DNA of 64,000 nt from contig NZ_JACHMF010000001.1 of assembly GCF_014204895.1 (NCBI RefSeq), positions 3,472,001 to 3,536,000 on the forward strand, read 5' to 3'. The position numbers were made by a program, and so were the translations under genes. Shown in pieces: positions 32,913 through 40,952 of this stretch. Below the pieces are notes generated by a model that made no database searches, was not told where the DNA came from, and worked only from the letters and a program-made list of their open reading frames with translations. Within the stretch, counting starts at the first letter, position 1, and every line of letters begins with the position of its first letter. This DNA comes from Paractinoplanes abujensis (GTDB taxonomy: Bacteria > Actinomycetota > Actinomycetes > Mycobacteriales > Micromonosporaceae).

Positions 32913-34628
32913 TCAGCCGGCCAGCGAGGGGCGAGCCACGACCTCCGGGCGGCGCGGTGCCGCAGCCTGCAGCGCCCGGTTGATGGCAGCCCGTACGGCG
33001 GCCGCGGTGGCCTGCCCGAGGTCGCCGGCCAGGCCCGCGCCCCAGACCCGGCGGCGGCCGATCGCGCACTCGGCGTAGACCACGACGTCGTCGCGCTGCG
33101 AGTCGGCCGCGGTGACCCCGATCCGGTGCACCTCGTGCACCTTCATGCCCCACGAGGCGAGGTGCGCCTCGACGTCGCCGAGCGCGTCGGCCCGGGCCGC
33201 GCCGACCGCGAACGCGTCGCCCTGCACGTGCAGAGTGGTCGGCACCGGCTTGCGGAACGCGACCGGCACGGCGACCGGCCGCGAGGAGGCGTACTCGTCG
33301 AGGAAGAGCCGGCCGATCTCGGCCGGGCTGATCTCGCGGCCGCGCGCGTCGGCCTGCGCCTGCACCGTCGCGGCGAATTCGATCCGCAGCTCACGGGGCA
33401 GTTCGAGGCCGAAGCGGGAGCTCAGCACGTACCCCACGCCGCCCTTGCCGGACTGGCTGTTGATCCGCACCACCGACTCGTACGTGCGCCCGACGTCCTG
33501 CGGGTCGAGCGGCAGATAGGGCACGTCCCAGACCAGCTCGCCGGGGTCGGCGCCCGCCGCGACCTGCCGGGCCCGATCGTCGAAGCCCTTCTTGATGGCG
33601 TCCTGGTGCGAGCCCGAGAACGCGGTGTAGACCATGTCCCCGCCGTACGGGTGCCGGGGGTGCACCGGGATCTCGTTGCACGCCTCGACGGTGCGCCGGA
33701 TCCGGTTCAGGTCGGAGAAGTCCAGCCCCGGGTCGATGCCCTGGGTGAACAGGTTCAGGCCCAGCGTGACCAGGCAGACGTTGCCGGCGCGTTCACCGTT
33801 GCCGAACAGGCAGCCCTCGATGCGCTGGGCGCCGGCCAGCACGGCCAGCTCGGCGGTGGCCACGCCGGTGCCGCGGTCGTTGTGCGGGTGCACCGACAGG
33901 CAGACGTGCTCGCGCCGGGACAGGTTGCGGTCGAGCCACTCGATCCGGTCGGCGAAGACGTTGGGGGTGGTGCGCTCGACAGTGGTCGGGAAGTTCAGGG
34001 TGATGGGCCGGCCCGCCTCGGGCTGCCAGACGTCCATCACGGCCTCGCAGACCTCGAGCGCGAAGTCCAGCTCGGTGTCGGCGAACATCTCCGGCGAGTA
34101 CTGATAGCCGAGGTCGCAGCCGGTCAGCGACCGGTCCGCGTACTTCATCATCAGGCGTGTGCCCTGCACGGCGAGGTCCTTGCACTCGGCCCGGGTCACC
34201 CCGAAGACGGTGCCGCGGAACTGCGGCGAGGTCGCGTTGTAGAGGTGGATCGTGGCCTGGCGGGCGCCGGCCAGGCTTTCCACGGTGCGCCGGATCAGCT
34301 CGTCGCGGGCCTGCACCAGCACCGAGATGCGGACGTCGTCCGGGATCAGGTCGCGCTCGATGAGCAGGCGCAGGAAGTCGTGGTCGTCCTGGCTGGCGAC
34401 CGGGAAGCCGACCTCGATCTCGGTGAAGCCCATGTCCACCAGCAGCTGGAACATGGCCAGCTTGCGCTCGGGGGTCATCGGGTTCACCAGCGACTGGTTG
34501 CCGTCGCGCAGGTCGGTGCTGAGCCACCGCGGGGCGGCGGTCATGGTGCGGCCCGGCCACATCCGGCCGGGCAGGTCCACGGTGGCGGGGCGCGCGTAGC
34601 GACCCGGCGTCGACGATGAGCTTTTCAC
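32913..34628 (-). CDS. leuA: 2-isopropylmalate synthase
   Basis: The 571-residue protein condenses acetyl-CoA with 2-ketoisovalerate, the first committed step to leucine. The HMG-CoA lyase-like barrel shows STDLRDGNQSL (metal Asp and catalytic Arg), LYNATS and the metal-binding SVHPHNDRGTG; the C-terminal regulatory domain begins near residue 430. Length is typical of the actinobacterial enzyme. The GTG at 34628 has GAGAGG upstream. It follows the transthyretin-like gene by 23 bp and ends at a strong terminator. It may be the ordinary leucine enzyme, or a cluster copy that supplies branched precursors; the window does not decide. Confidence 0.95.
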   Translation of the reverse strand: MKSSSSTPGRYARPATVDLPGRMWPGRTMTAAPRWLSTDLRDGNQSLVNPMTPERKLAMFQLLVDMGFTEIEVGFPVASQDDHDFLRLLIERDLIPDDVRISVLVQARDELIRRTVESLAGARQATIHLYNATSPQFRGTVFGVTRAECKDLAVQGTRLMMKYADRSLTGCDLGYQYSPEMFADTELDFALEVCEAVMDVWQPEAGRPITLNFPTTVERTTPNVFADRIEWLDRNLSRREHVCLSVHPHNDRGTGVATAELAVLAGAQRIEGCLFGNGERAGNVCLVTLGLNLFTQGIDPGLDFSDLNRIRRTVEACNEIPVHPRHPYGGDMVYTAFSGSHQDAIKKGFDDRARQVAAGADPGELVWDVPYLPLDPQDVGRTYESVVRINSQSGKGGVGYVLSSRFGLELPRELRIEFAATVQAQADARGREISPAEIGRLFLDEYASSRPVAVPVAFRKPVPTTLHVQGDAFAVGAARADALGDVEAHLASWGMKVHEVHRIGVTAADSQRDDVVVYAECAIGRRRVWGAGLAGDLGQATAAAVRAAINRALQAAAPRRPEVVARPSLAG

Positions 34629-34651
34629 TGACCGTTACCTCTCTCCGCGGG

Positions 34652-34990
34652 TCACGCCCGGTCACCGAAGTACATCGAGTACGAGTACGGGGTCATCAAG
34701 ACCTGCACCTGGCAGGTGTGCGGCTCACCACGGACGCGGAAGACGACAGTGATCTCCGGGTAGGCGGCACCGATGCCCATGCCGGAGAAGTAGTGGTCGG
34801 TGTCGAACACGATTCGGTACGGGCCGCGGGCGAGCCGTCCCCGCACGAAGTTGTCGATCGCGCCGTTCGCGTCCGTCTCCGCGTCCGCGATGTGCGACCA
34901 GCGCCCGTCCACAGCCTGCTCGAGACGTGCCTTCATGCCGGCGGCCGGCTTGCCGTACACGCCGTCGAGGGCCTGCGCCGAGACACTCAT
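34652..34990 (-). CDS. Transthyretin-like protein (5-hydroxyisourate hydrolase family, catalytic residues lost)
   Basis: The 112-residue protein has the transthyretin/HIUase fold signature: ALDGVYGKPAAGMKARLE at the N-terminus, TDANGAIDNF, YRIVFDTDHYFSG and PYSYSMYFGD at the C-terminus. In true hydrolases the N-terminal motif is H-V-L-D, a loop Arg is present in D-A-D-G-R, the late strand has H-Y-H-V, and the protein ends Y-R-G-S. Here these positions are Q, A, Q and Y-F-G-D. Purine degradation genes are not nearby. It is probably a binding protein or a new enzyme linked to the cluster. Divergent promoter region carries CGATA boxes. Confidence 0.85.
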   Translation of the reverse strand: MSVSAQALDGVYGKPAAGMKARLEQAVDGRWSHIADAETDANGAIDNFVRGRLARGPYRIVFDTDHYFSGMGIGAAYPEITVVFRVRGEPHTCQVQVLMTPYSYSMYFGDRA

Positions 34991-35085
34991 GCCCGATCAC
35001 CTGCCTGTCCTCTAGCCCCGTGGCCGCCATGGCCCCGGAGGGCGACCGGAAGACCCGGCCGTGCCCACGATCATGCGGGCGGCCG

Positions 35086-35125
35086 CTATCGCGCGGGCTT
35101 CGTGGCCCTATCCGAACCCTTATCG
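35086..35125 (-). promoter_or_regulatory. CGATA-box cluster, site A
   Basis: On the minus strand CGATAA (35125-35120), GGATAG (35113-35108) and CGATAG (35091-35086) occur 96-135 bp upstream of the transthyretin-like/leuA unit. The last two are exactly 22 bp apart. Similar pairs precede the LAL and PKS genes. Binding protein unknown; SARP or LAL are candidates. Confidence 0.45.
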
Positions 35126-35274
35126 CCGGGCCTTCCCCCCGGCGATTCCGGATCGATGGGGAGGGCCGCTGTGCGGAGATAACGCGGCGATGAGAGGCGT
35201 CCATAGCGTTCATCTCAGAACGGCGAGGGGCACACCGCCCCAAGCGGATACCCACTCAGGAAGCAGGTAAAACA

Positions 35275-35460
35275 ATGCGCGCCACGATCGTTTCCAAGAC
35301 CGTCAAGACCACCTTCGGCCTGGCCCTCGCCGCCGCCACTGCTGCCTTCGCCTTCGGCACGGCGGGTGCGCAGACGGACCCGGCCGGCGCTGTCCTCGCG
35401 GGTCCCAACCCGACCCCGAGCCCGACGGCCACGACCAACGGCAACACGCCCTGGGGCTGA
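35275..35460 (+). CDS. Small secreted peptide
   Basis: The 61-residue product has a signal peptide (MRATIVSKTVKTTFGLALAA, then AFAFGTAGA) and a mature part of about 29 residues, QTDPAGAVLAGPNPTPSPTA followed by TTNGNTPWG. The Pro/Thr/Ser-rich tail resembles a linker or a wall-exposed peptide; no cysteine for cross-linking. The ATG at 35275 has GGAAGCAGG upstream. It is encoded next to the SARP regulator and ends at a likely convergent terminator. No known family was recognised; a signalling or structural role is possible. Confidence 0.65.
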   Translation: MRATIVSKTVKTTFGLALAAATAAFAFGTAGAQTDPAGAVLAGPNPTPSPTATTNGNTPWG

Positions 35461-35487
35461 GTCGCCCCGGCGCCCCCATCAGGGCGG

Positions 35488-35525
35488 CGTGTGACCCCCG
35501 GACCGGCCGGCCGGGTTCGTCACGC
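35488..35525. terminator. Imperfect hairpin between convergent genes
   Basis: GCGTGTGACCC...CCGG pairs imperfectly with CCGGGTTCGTCACGC around a CCGG-rich centre. It lies in the 88 bp between the secreted-peptide gene and the SARP gene, which converge. Confidence 0.4.
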
Positions 35526-35548
35526 GGAACGAAGAACGGAACGTGATC

Positions 35549-38500
35549 TCAGACCGCGGGCGTCATGGGAACGACCACGACGTCGGCAGGATTACCAGCC
35601 GCGGCGTACGCGTCGCTGAGCAGCTTGAGCACATTGGTCTCGAACTGCGGCGCCCCGATGGCCCGGAACAGGCCCAGCGCCCGATGCAGATAGACCACCG
35701 CTTGCGGCGCAGTGCCGTCGGCCAGCGCCACCTCGCCGAGCACCATCGAGACCTTGGCCTCGATCATCCGCTCCCCCGACGCACAAGCCAGTCGCATGGC
35801 GTCGCGCAGCGCGGTGCCGGCCTCCTCCAGCTTCTGAGTCCGCAGATGAGCGACGCCCAGACCGTGCAGGGCGTACGCCTCGCCGACCGGATCGCCCAGC
35901 TCCCGCACCAGCACCAGTGCCTGCCTCAGCACGTCGATGGCGCGGGCCGGTTCGCCGGCGTGCAGATGCGCCTCGCCCAGCCGGTGCAGTACCTGCGCCT
36001 CGACCCGGCGGCTGCCCGCGCTGCGGGCGTGCTCCAGCGCCTCCGGCAGCAGCTGCCGCGCCGCCTCCATGTCGCCCTGCTCCAGCCTGATCTGCGCGAT
36101 GCTGTGCAGCACGTACGCCGCCGCGACCAGGTCACCGCTGCAGCGGAAGGTCTCCAGCGCCTTGCCGTAGTTCTCGGTGGCCTCCGCGAAGCGTCCGTTC
36201 ATCCGGTCCACGAAACCCACGTGCCGGCTGACCAGCGCCGCGCCCTGCAGGTCACCGGCGCGCTCGAACAGCTCGCCCGCCGCCGCCAGCTCGCGCAACG
36301 CGTCGGCGAACCGCTGCTCCACGATGTGCAGCGAGCCCAGCGAGTAGAGCATCGCGGCCTGGCCCCGCTCGTCGCCGGCCTCCCGGGCCGCCTCCAGCGC
36401 GATCTGGTGGGTCTCACGCCAGTCACTCAGGTAGATCCGCGACTCGAACAGCGTGACCGCGGTCATGGCCAGGCTCCAGCAGTGCTCGACCAGGCCGGCC
36501 TGAGCGGCCTGGCGCACGGTGGCCACGATGGTCAGACGCTCCCGCTCGAACCAGGGCAGCGGCGGGTCGACGAGCTGGCGGACCTGCCGGTCGGGCAGCG
36601 CGTGCAGCGCCGCCTCGCCCCGGACCCGCAGGTAGTCGCCGCCGTAGACGCCGCGGTGGGCCTCGCCGGCCAGGAACAGCAGCGCGCCCACCACGCGGCG
36701 CAGCGCCCCGTCGCGGTCCTCGGCGGCGTCCTCGGCGACCAGCCGCTCGCGCGCGAAGACCCGGATGAGGTCGTGGAAGCGGTACTGCGCGTGAATCCCG
36801 CGGCCGGTGGCGTCGGTGGTCTCGATCAGTTGCGCGTCGGCCAGGTCGTCCAGCAGGTCCTGGGCGTCGAAGAACGACGTGTCCAGCAGGGCCGCGGCCA
36901 TCCAGCTGGAGAACTGCGGGAAGTCGAGCACGGTGAGCAGCCGGAAGAGCCGCTGGGCGTCGGCCTCGAGGTGGTCGTAGGTCAGCGAGATGCTGGCCCG
37001 GATCCCCATCCCGCTGTGCTTGAGCTCGTCGAGCCGGCGGGCCTCGTTGGCCAGCCGCTCCACCAGGTGGTCGACGCTCCAGTGGGGCCGGGCGGCCAGC
37101 CGTACGCCGGCGATGCGCAGGGCCAGCGGCAGGTGCCCGCACAGCTCGGCCAGCTCGGCGGCCGAGTCCGGTTCGGACTCCACCCGCTCCGGGCCGGCCA
37201 CCCGCGACAGCAGATGCATCGACTGCTCGGCCCGGAACACGTCGACGTCGATGTGCACGGCGCCGGGCAGGCCGGGCAGGCGGCTGCGGCTGGTCACCAG
37301 CACCGCGGACTGTGAGGTGCCGGGCACCAGCGGGCGGACCTGCGCCTCGCCGCCGGCGTTGTCGAGCACCACCAGCACCCGCCGGTCGGCCAGCAGGGTG
37401 CGATAGAGCTCGGCGCGCTCCTCGAGCAGCTCGGGCATCTGCGTGCCGGGCACGCCGAGGGCCCGCAGGAACCGCTCCAGCACCCGCATCGGGCCGATCT
37501 GCTCGGGGTGGCGGCCGTGCAGGTCGGCGAAGAGCTGACCGTCCGGGTAGCTGGCGGCGAGCCGGTGCGCGGCGTGCACCGCGAGGGTGGTCTTGCCGAT
37601 GCCGGGCTTGCCCGCCATCACCACGACCGGCACCGCGAACTGCGACATGTCGCCGGTGGCCAGCGCGAACTGCTGCTGGATGGCCTCTATCTGCTTCTCG
37701 CGGCCGGTGAAGTCGGCGATGTCGGTGGGCAGCAGGCAGGGCACGGGGGCGACGCCGGGCAGCGGCGGCAGCACCGCGGCGGGCGCGGGGACGGCGGAGA
37801 TCGGCACACCGGGCGCCGGGATCGCGACCGGAGCCGGGTCGATGAGCACCGGCACGATCGGCGGGACGGCCGGCGGGGGCACCGTCGGCGGCAGCGCGAC
37901 CGGTGGGGCCGCGAGGGCCGCCGGCAGCTGGTCGCCCCCGGTGCGGACCTGCTCGGGCAGGTTGAGCTTCGGGTCCGAGGTGAGGATGGCGTGCTCGAGC
38001 TGCCGCAGCTCCTCGCCCGGCTCGAGGCCGAGCTCCTCGATGAACAGCTTGCGGGCCGTACGGTAGGAGTCGAGCGCTTCGGGCTGCCGGCCGGAGCGGT
38101 AGAGCGCCAGCATCAGATGCTCGCGCAGCCGGGCCCGCAGCGGGTTCTCGTGCACCAGCGCGGTGAGCTCGTCGATCAGCTCGCGGTGCCGGCCCAGCCG
38201 CAGCTCCAGCTCGATGCATTCCTCGGTGGTGGTGAGGCGGCGCTCGGCGAGCCGCTCGGCGGCCGACTGCACGAGCCGGCTCTCGATGCCGTCCAGCGCC
38301 GGTCCCCGCCACAGCGACAGCGCGCCGCGGTAGTGCCCGACCGCCTCGTCCAGCCGGCGGAACTCGCGCAGCTGGCGGGCCTGGGTCAGGCCGCTCTCGT
38401 AGCGGTTGAGGTCGAGGCTGCCCTCGGGGATCTGCAGCACGTAGCCCTGCGACCGGGTGACGATCGTGTCCGGGTGGCCGTTGGCGTTGAACAGCCGGCG

Positions 38501-38707
38501 CAGGGCCGAGATGCAGATCTGCACCTGCACCCGGGAGGTGGTCGGCAGATCGTCGCCGTACAACGCCTCCATCAGCCGGTTGACCCGGATCACGCGGTTG
38601 GCTTCGAGAGCGAGGGTGGCCAGGATGATCTGCTGCCGCAGCCCGCCGATGTCTGCCCGGTTCTCCCCGAACAGCACTTCCAGTGTTCCCAGGATCAGGA
38701 AATCCAC
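35549..38707 (-). CDS. SARP-family regulator with NB-ARC and TPR domains (AfsR-like)
   Basis: The 1052-residue protein has an OmpR-type winged helix at residues 1-95 (FLILGTLEVLFGE, LRQQIILATLAL), a BTAD domain at about 100-245 (LALYRSGRQPEALDSYRTAR), a Pro-rich linker, an NB-ARC ATPase (GKPGIGKTTLAVHAAH near 365) and C-terminal TPR repeats (AYALHGLGVAHLR). It is an ATP-dependent activator of the AfsR type, common in antibiotic clusters. The GTG at 38707 was chosen because GGAGGG lies 4 nt upstream and the DNA-binding domain starts there. It is the probable pathway activator along with the LAL protein. Confidence 0.93.
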   Translation of the reverse strand: MDFLILGTLEVLFGENRADIGGLRQQIILATLALEANRVIRVNRLMEALYGDDLPTTSRVQVQICISALRRLFNANGHPDTIVTRSQGYVLQIPEGSLDLNRYESGLTQARQLREFRRLDEAVGHYRGALSLWRGPALDGIESRLVQSAAERLAERRLTTTEECIELELRLGRHRELIDELTALVHENPLRARLREHLMLALYRSGRQPEALDSYRTARKLFIEELGLEPGEELRQLEHAILTSDPKLNLPEQVRTGGDQLPAALAAPPVALPPTVPPPAVPPIVPVLIDPAPVAIPAPGVPISAVPAPAAVLPPLPGVAPVPCLLPTDIADFTGREKQIEAIQQQFALATGDMSQFAVPVVVMAGKPGIGKTTLAVHAAHRLAASYPDGQLFADLHGRHPEQIGPMRVLERFLRALGVPGTQMPELLEERAELYRTLLADRRVLVVLDNAGGEAQVRPLVPGTSQSAVLVTSRSRLPGLPGAVHIDVDVFRAEQSMHLLSRVAGPERVESEPDSAAELAELCGHLPLALRIAGVRLAARPHWSVDHLVERLANEARRLDELKHSGMGIRASISLTYDHLEADAQRLFRLLTVLDFPQFSSWMAAALLDTSFFDAQDLLDDLADAQLIETTDATGRGIHAQYRFHDLIRVFARERLVAEDAAEDRDGALRRVVGALLFLAGEAHRGVYGGDYLRVRGEAALHALPDRQVRQLVDPPLPWFERERLTIVATVRQAAQAGLVEHCWSLAMTAVTLFESRIYLSDWRETHQIALEAAREAGDERGQAAMLYSLGSLHIVEQRFADALRELAAAGELFERAGDLQGAALVSRHVGFVDRMNGRFAEATENYGKALETFRCSGDLVAAAYVLHSIAQIRLEQGDMEAARQLLPEALEHARSAGSRRVEAQVLHRLGEAHLHAGEPARAIDVLRQALVLVRELGDPVGEAYALHGLGVAHLRTQKLEEAGTALRDAMRLACASGERMIEAKVSMVLGEVALADGTAPQAVVYLHRALGLFRAIGAPQFETNVLKLLSDAYAAAGNPADVVVVPMTPAV

Positions 38708-39119
38708 GTGCCCTCCCGTTCGGGGGCCACGCACGCACACTGCTAGGACATGCGCGGGCCGACGCCCGGCAACCCCCGACGCATCCTTGCGTCACAGCCA
38801 ACGACCGTAATGCACCGCCGGACTCGCCGATGCCGGTCAGAAATCCCCCGTATGGATGCGAGGCTATGCAATGCGCGCCCGGCGCGCCACCCGTGGTAGC
38901 CCCGCGCGCTCGACCGATCCGCGCGGAAACAATAACCGATCTACCCCTTGCGCTATCCGGAGTCGTCCGTCCTCACACGACGGAGAGGCGCAGGTCACAG
39001 AGCAATCGACGCAGGAATGGCGATCACGACCGATTTGGAGGTTATGCCGACAGTGGCGTACGTCGATGAATCAGGGAACGATTCACCGGTGCCGGGCCGC
39101 CATTAACCAATGCGACACA
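38708..39119. other. SARP upstream region, no gene seen
   Basis: These 412 bp between the SARP start and the PPTase stop are less GC-rich than the neighbours and have no credible gene. A single GGATAG box (minus strand, 38958-38953) followed by CAAGGGG resembles one half of the cluster boxes. A 20-codon frame at 39044-39106 has a GGAGG only 2 nt from its ATG and was not accepted. Confidence 0.6.
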
Positions 39120-39839
39120 TCAATGCCGGCCGGTGGCGATCCGGTCGTCGTCCTGGCGCGACGCGACCACGGCGGGCACCACGATGGCGGTCAGGATCAG
39201 CCCGTGGTCGACCATCCAGCGGCCGGTGAAGCCGGTGAGCCGCCGGCCGCCCACCCGCGGGCCGACCACCAGCAGCCGGGCGTCGAAAGTGCCCGTCTGC
39301 GGCCCGGCCGGGCCCGGACGCAGCGTGATCACCGCGTCCTCGAAGTCGAGCCAGCGCTTGGCGAGCGGGAACCAGGCCTTGTAGACCGCCTCCTTGGCGC
39401 AGAACAGCATGCGGTCCCACCGGATCTCGGGCCGGCTCTCCAGCAGCTCGGACACGTGCACCCGCTCGTCGGGCAGCGCCACCGACTCGAGCACCCCACC
39501 GGTCAGCGGCTCGTTGGGCTCGGCGTCGATGCCGACTGTGGTGATCACGGACTGCTCGGCGATCACCACGCCGCGGTAACCGGCGCAGTGGGTGATCGTG
39601 CCGACGATCCCGGCCGGCCACAGCGGCTCGTTCATCCGGCCGGACAGGATCGGGGCCGGTGGGCGGCCGAGCCGGCCCAGCGCCGCCCGGGCGCAGTGCC
39701 GCGCGGTCGTGAACTCCCGGCGCCGTTTCTCGACCGCCTTGGCGACGAACTGCTCCTCCTCGGGCAGCAGCGTCGCGTCCGGCGGGTCGTCGAACGTGTC
39801 GACCGCGACCACGCCGGCGGGCAGGATGTCCTCGATCAT
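39120..39839 (-). CDS. 4'-phosphopantetheinyl transferase (Sfp/EntD type)
   Basis: The 239-residue enzyme moves phosphopantetheine from CoA to carrier-protein serines. Motifs are ARHCARAALGRLG near residue 47, GTITHCAGY near 80 (CoA binding), GIDAEP at 103-108 (metal Asp) and FCAKEAVYKAW at 146-156 (catalytic Glu and Lys). The ATG at 39839 follows GCGGGGA at good spacing; the open frame further upstream lacks family homology. It is the natural activating enzyme for the four ACP domains of the PKS. Confidence 0.93.
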   Translation of the reverse strand: MIEDILPAGVVAVDTFDDPPDATLLPEEEQFVAKAVEKRRREFTTARHCARAALGRLGRPPAPILSGRMNEPLWPAGIVGTITHCAGYRGVVIAEQSVITTVGIDAEPNEPLTGGVLESVALPDERVHVSELLESRPEIRWDRMLFCAKEAVYKAWFPLAKRWLDFEDAVITLRPGPAGPQTGTFDARLLVVGPRVGGRRLTGFTGRWMVDHGLILTAIVVPAVVASRQDDDRIATGRH

Positions 39840-40088
39840 GATGTCCCCGCAGTGGCTAGGTGGGTCTTTCCTGCTTGCCATCGTAGGCGCGGCCGCGGAC
39901 CCGGCGACATCGCCGCGAGCCCCTTCACGGGCCGGTGGCCGCGGCAGTAAGGGCCAGGGCCGTCGCCCGTCCGGGGGTACGGCCCCGAGGCCCCCTGGCA
40001 ACTGTCGCAGGGGTTACGGGGCACCGGGCGCGAGCCGAAGAATCGGTGGCACGACCTGACCCGCCCGCCGCTCACGAGGAGGCACTCC

Positions 40089-40850
40089 ATGACGGTCGCC
40101 ACCGTCGACACCAGCCTGTGGCTGCGCAGCTATCACGGCGCCCACGCCGCCCCGGCCCGGCTGCTCTGCCTGCCGCACGCCGGCGGTTCGGCCAGCTACT
40201 ACTTCCCGGTCTCGCGAGCACTGTCCCCCCGCATCGAGGTGCTCGCGGTGCAGTATCCCGGCCGCCAGGACCGGCGCGGCGAGCGCGGCCTCGGCAGCCT
40301 GCAGGAGCTGGCCGCCGACGTCTACCAGCAGTTGCGGCACGCCGACGCCCGGCCGACCGCGCTGTTCGGGCACAGCATGGGCGCCTCGGTGGCGTTCGAG
40401 GTGGCCCGGCTCATGGAGGCCGACGGCGTCGCCCCCGCGCACCTGTACGTCTCCGGCCGCCGGGCGCCCTCGGCCCACCGCGACGAGCGCATCCACCTGC
40501 GCGGCGACGCCGACCTGATCGCCGAGATCCGCCGGCTCGACGGCACCGCGGGCGGCCTGCTCGACGACCCGGACGTGCTGCGCATGTTCCTGGGCGTGAT
40601 CCGGGACGACTACCGGGCCGCCGAGACCTACCGCTGGCAGCCCGGGCCGCCGCTGCGCTGCCCGGTCACCGTGCTGGTCGGCGACCGCGACCCCAAGGTG
40701 GACCTCGACGAGGCGGCCACCTGGCAGACCCACACCACCGGCCCGTTCGCGATGCAGGTCTTCGACGGCGGCCACTTCTATCTGCACAGCCACCAGGCCG
40801 CCGTGCTGGACACGATCCGGTCGGGCCTGACGCCGTCCCCCCGGCGCTGA
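40089..40850 (+). CDS. Type II thioesterase
   Basis: The 253-residue alpha/beta hydrolase has LLCLPHAGGSASYYF near 25-39, the nucleophile elbow GHSMG at 94-98 (S96), an acidic residue in VGDRDPKV and a histidine in FDGGHFYL. Such editing enzymes free PKS carriers from stalled or wrongly loaded acyl groups. GAGGAGG lies just upstream of the ATG. It diverges from the phosphopantetheinyl transferase gene and is followed by a strong hairpin. A second member is at the right edge of the window. Confidence 0.93.
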   Translation: MTVATVDTSLWLRSYHGAHAAPARLLCLPHAGGSASYYFPVSRALSPRIEVLAVQYPGRQDRRGERGLGSLQELAADVYQQLRHADARPTALFGHSMGASVAFEVARLMEADGVAPAHLYVSGRRAPSAHRDERIHLRGDADLIAEIRRLDGTAGGLLDDPDVLRMFLGVIRDDYRAAETYRWQPGPPLRCPVTVLVGDRDPKVDLDEAATWQTHTTGPFAMQVFDGGHFYLHSHQAAVLDTIRSGLTPSPRR

Positions 40851-40895
40851 GACAGCACACGGCACAGCCGCCGCCCACCGGCGCGGCCTGCCGGA

Positions 40896-40928
40896 ACGGC
40901 CCGGAGCTCCACAAGAGCTCCGGGCCGT
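40896..40928. terminator. Bidirectional terminator
   Basis: A perfect 14-bp stem ACGGCCCGGAGCTC / GAGCTCCGGGCCGT with loop CACAA lies between the convergent thioesterase and LAL genes. Confidence 0.9.
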
Positions 40929-40952
40929 CCGTCTACCTGCAGGCGGGGGTCC

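Noticed and set aside
34652..34990. Functional 5-hydroxyisourate hydrolase
   Set aside because: All known catalytic positions are substituted and no purine catabolism genes are nearby.
39044..39106. 20-residue peptide frame upstream of the SARP gene
   Set aside because: GGAGG lies only 2 nt from the ATG and codon usage is unlike the neighbours.
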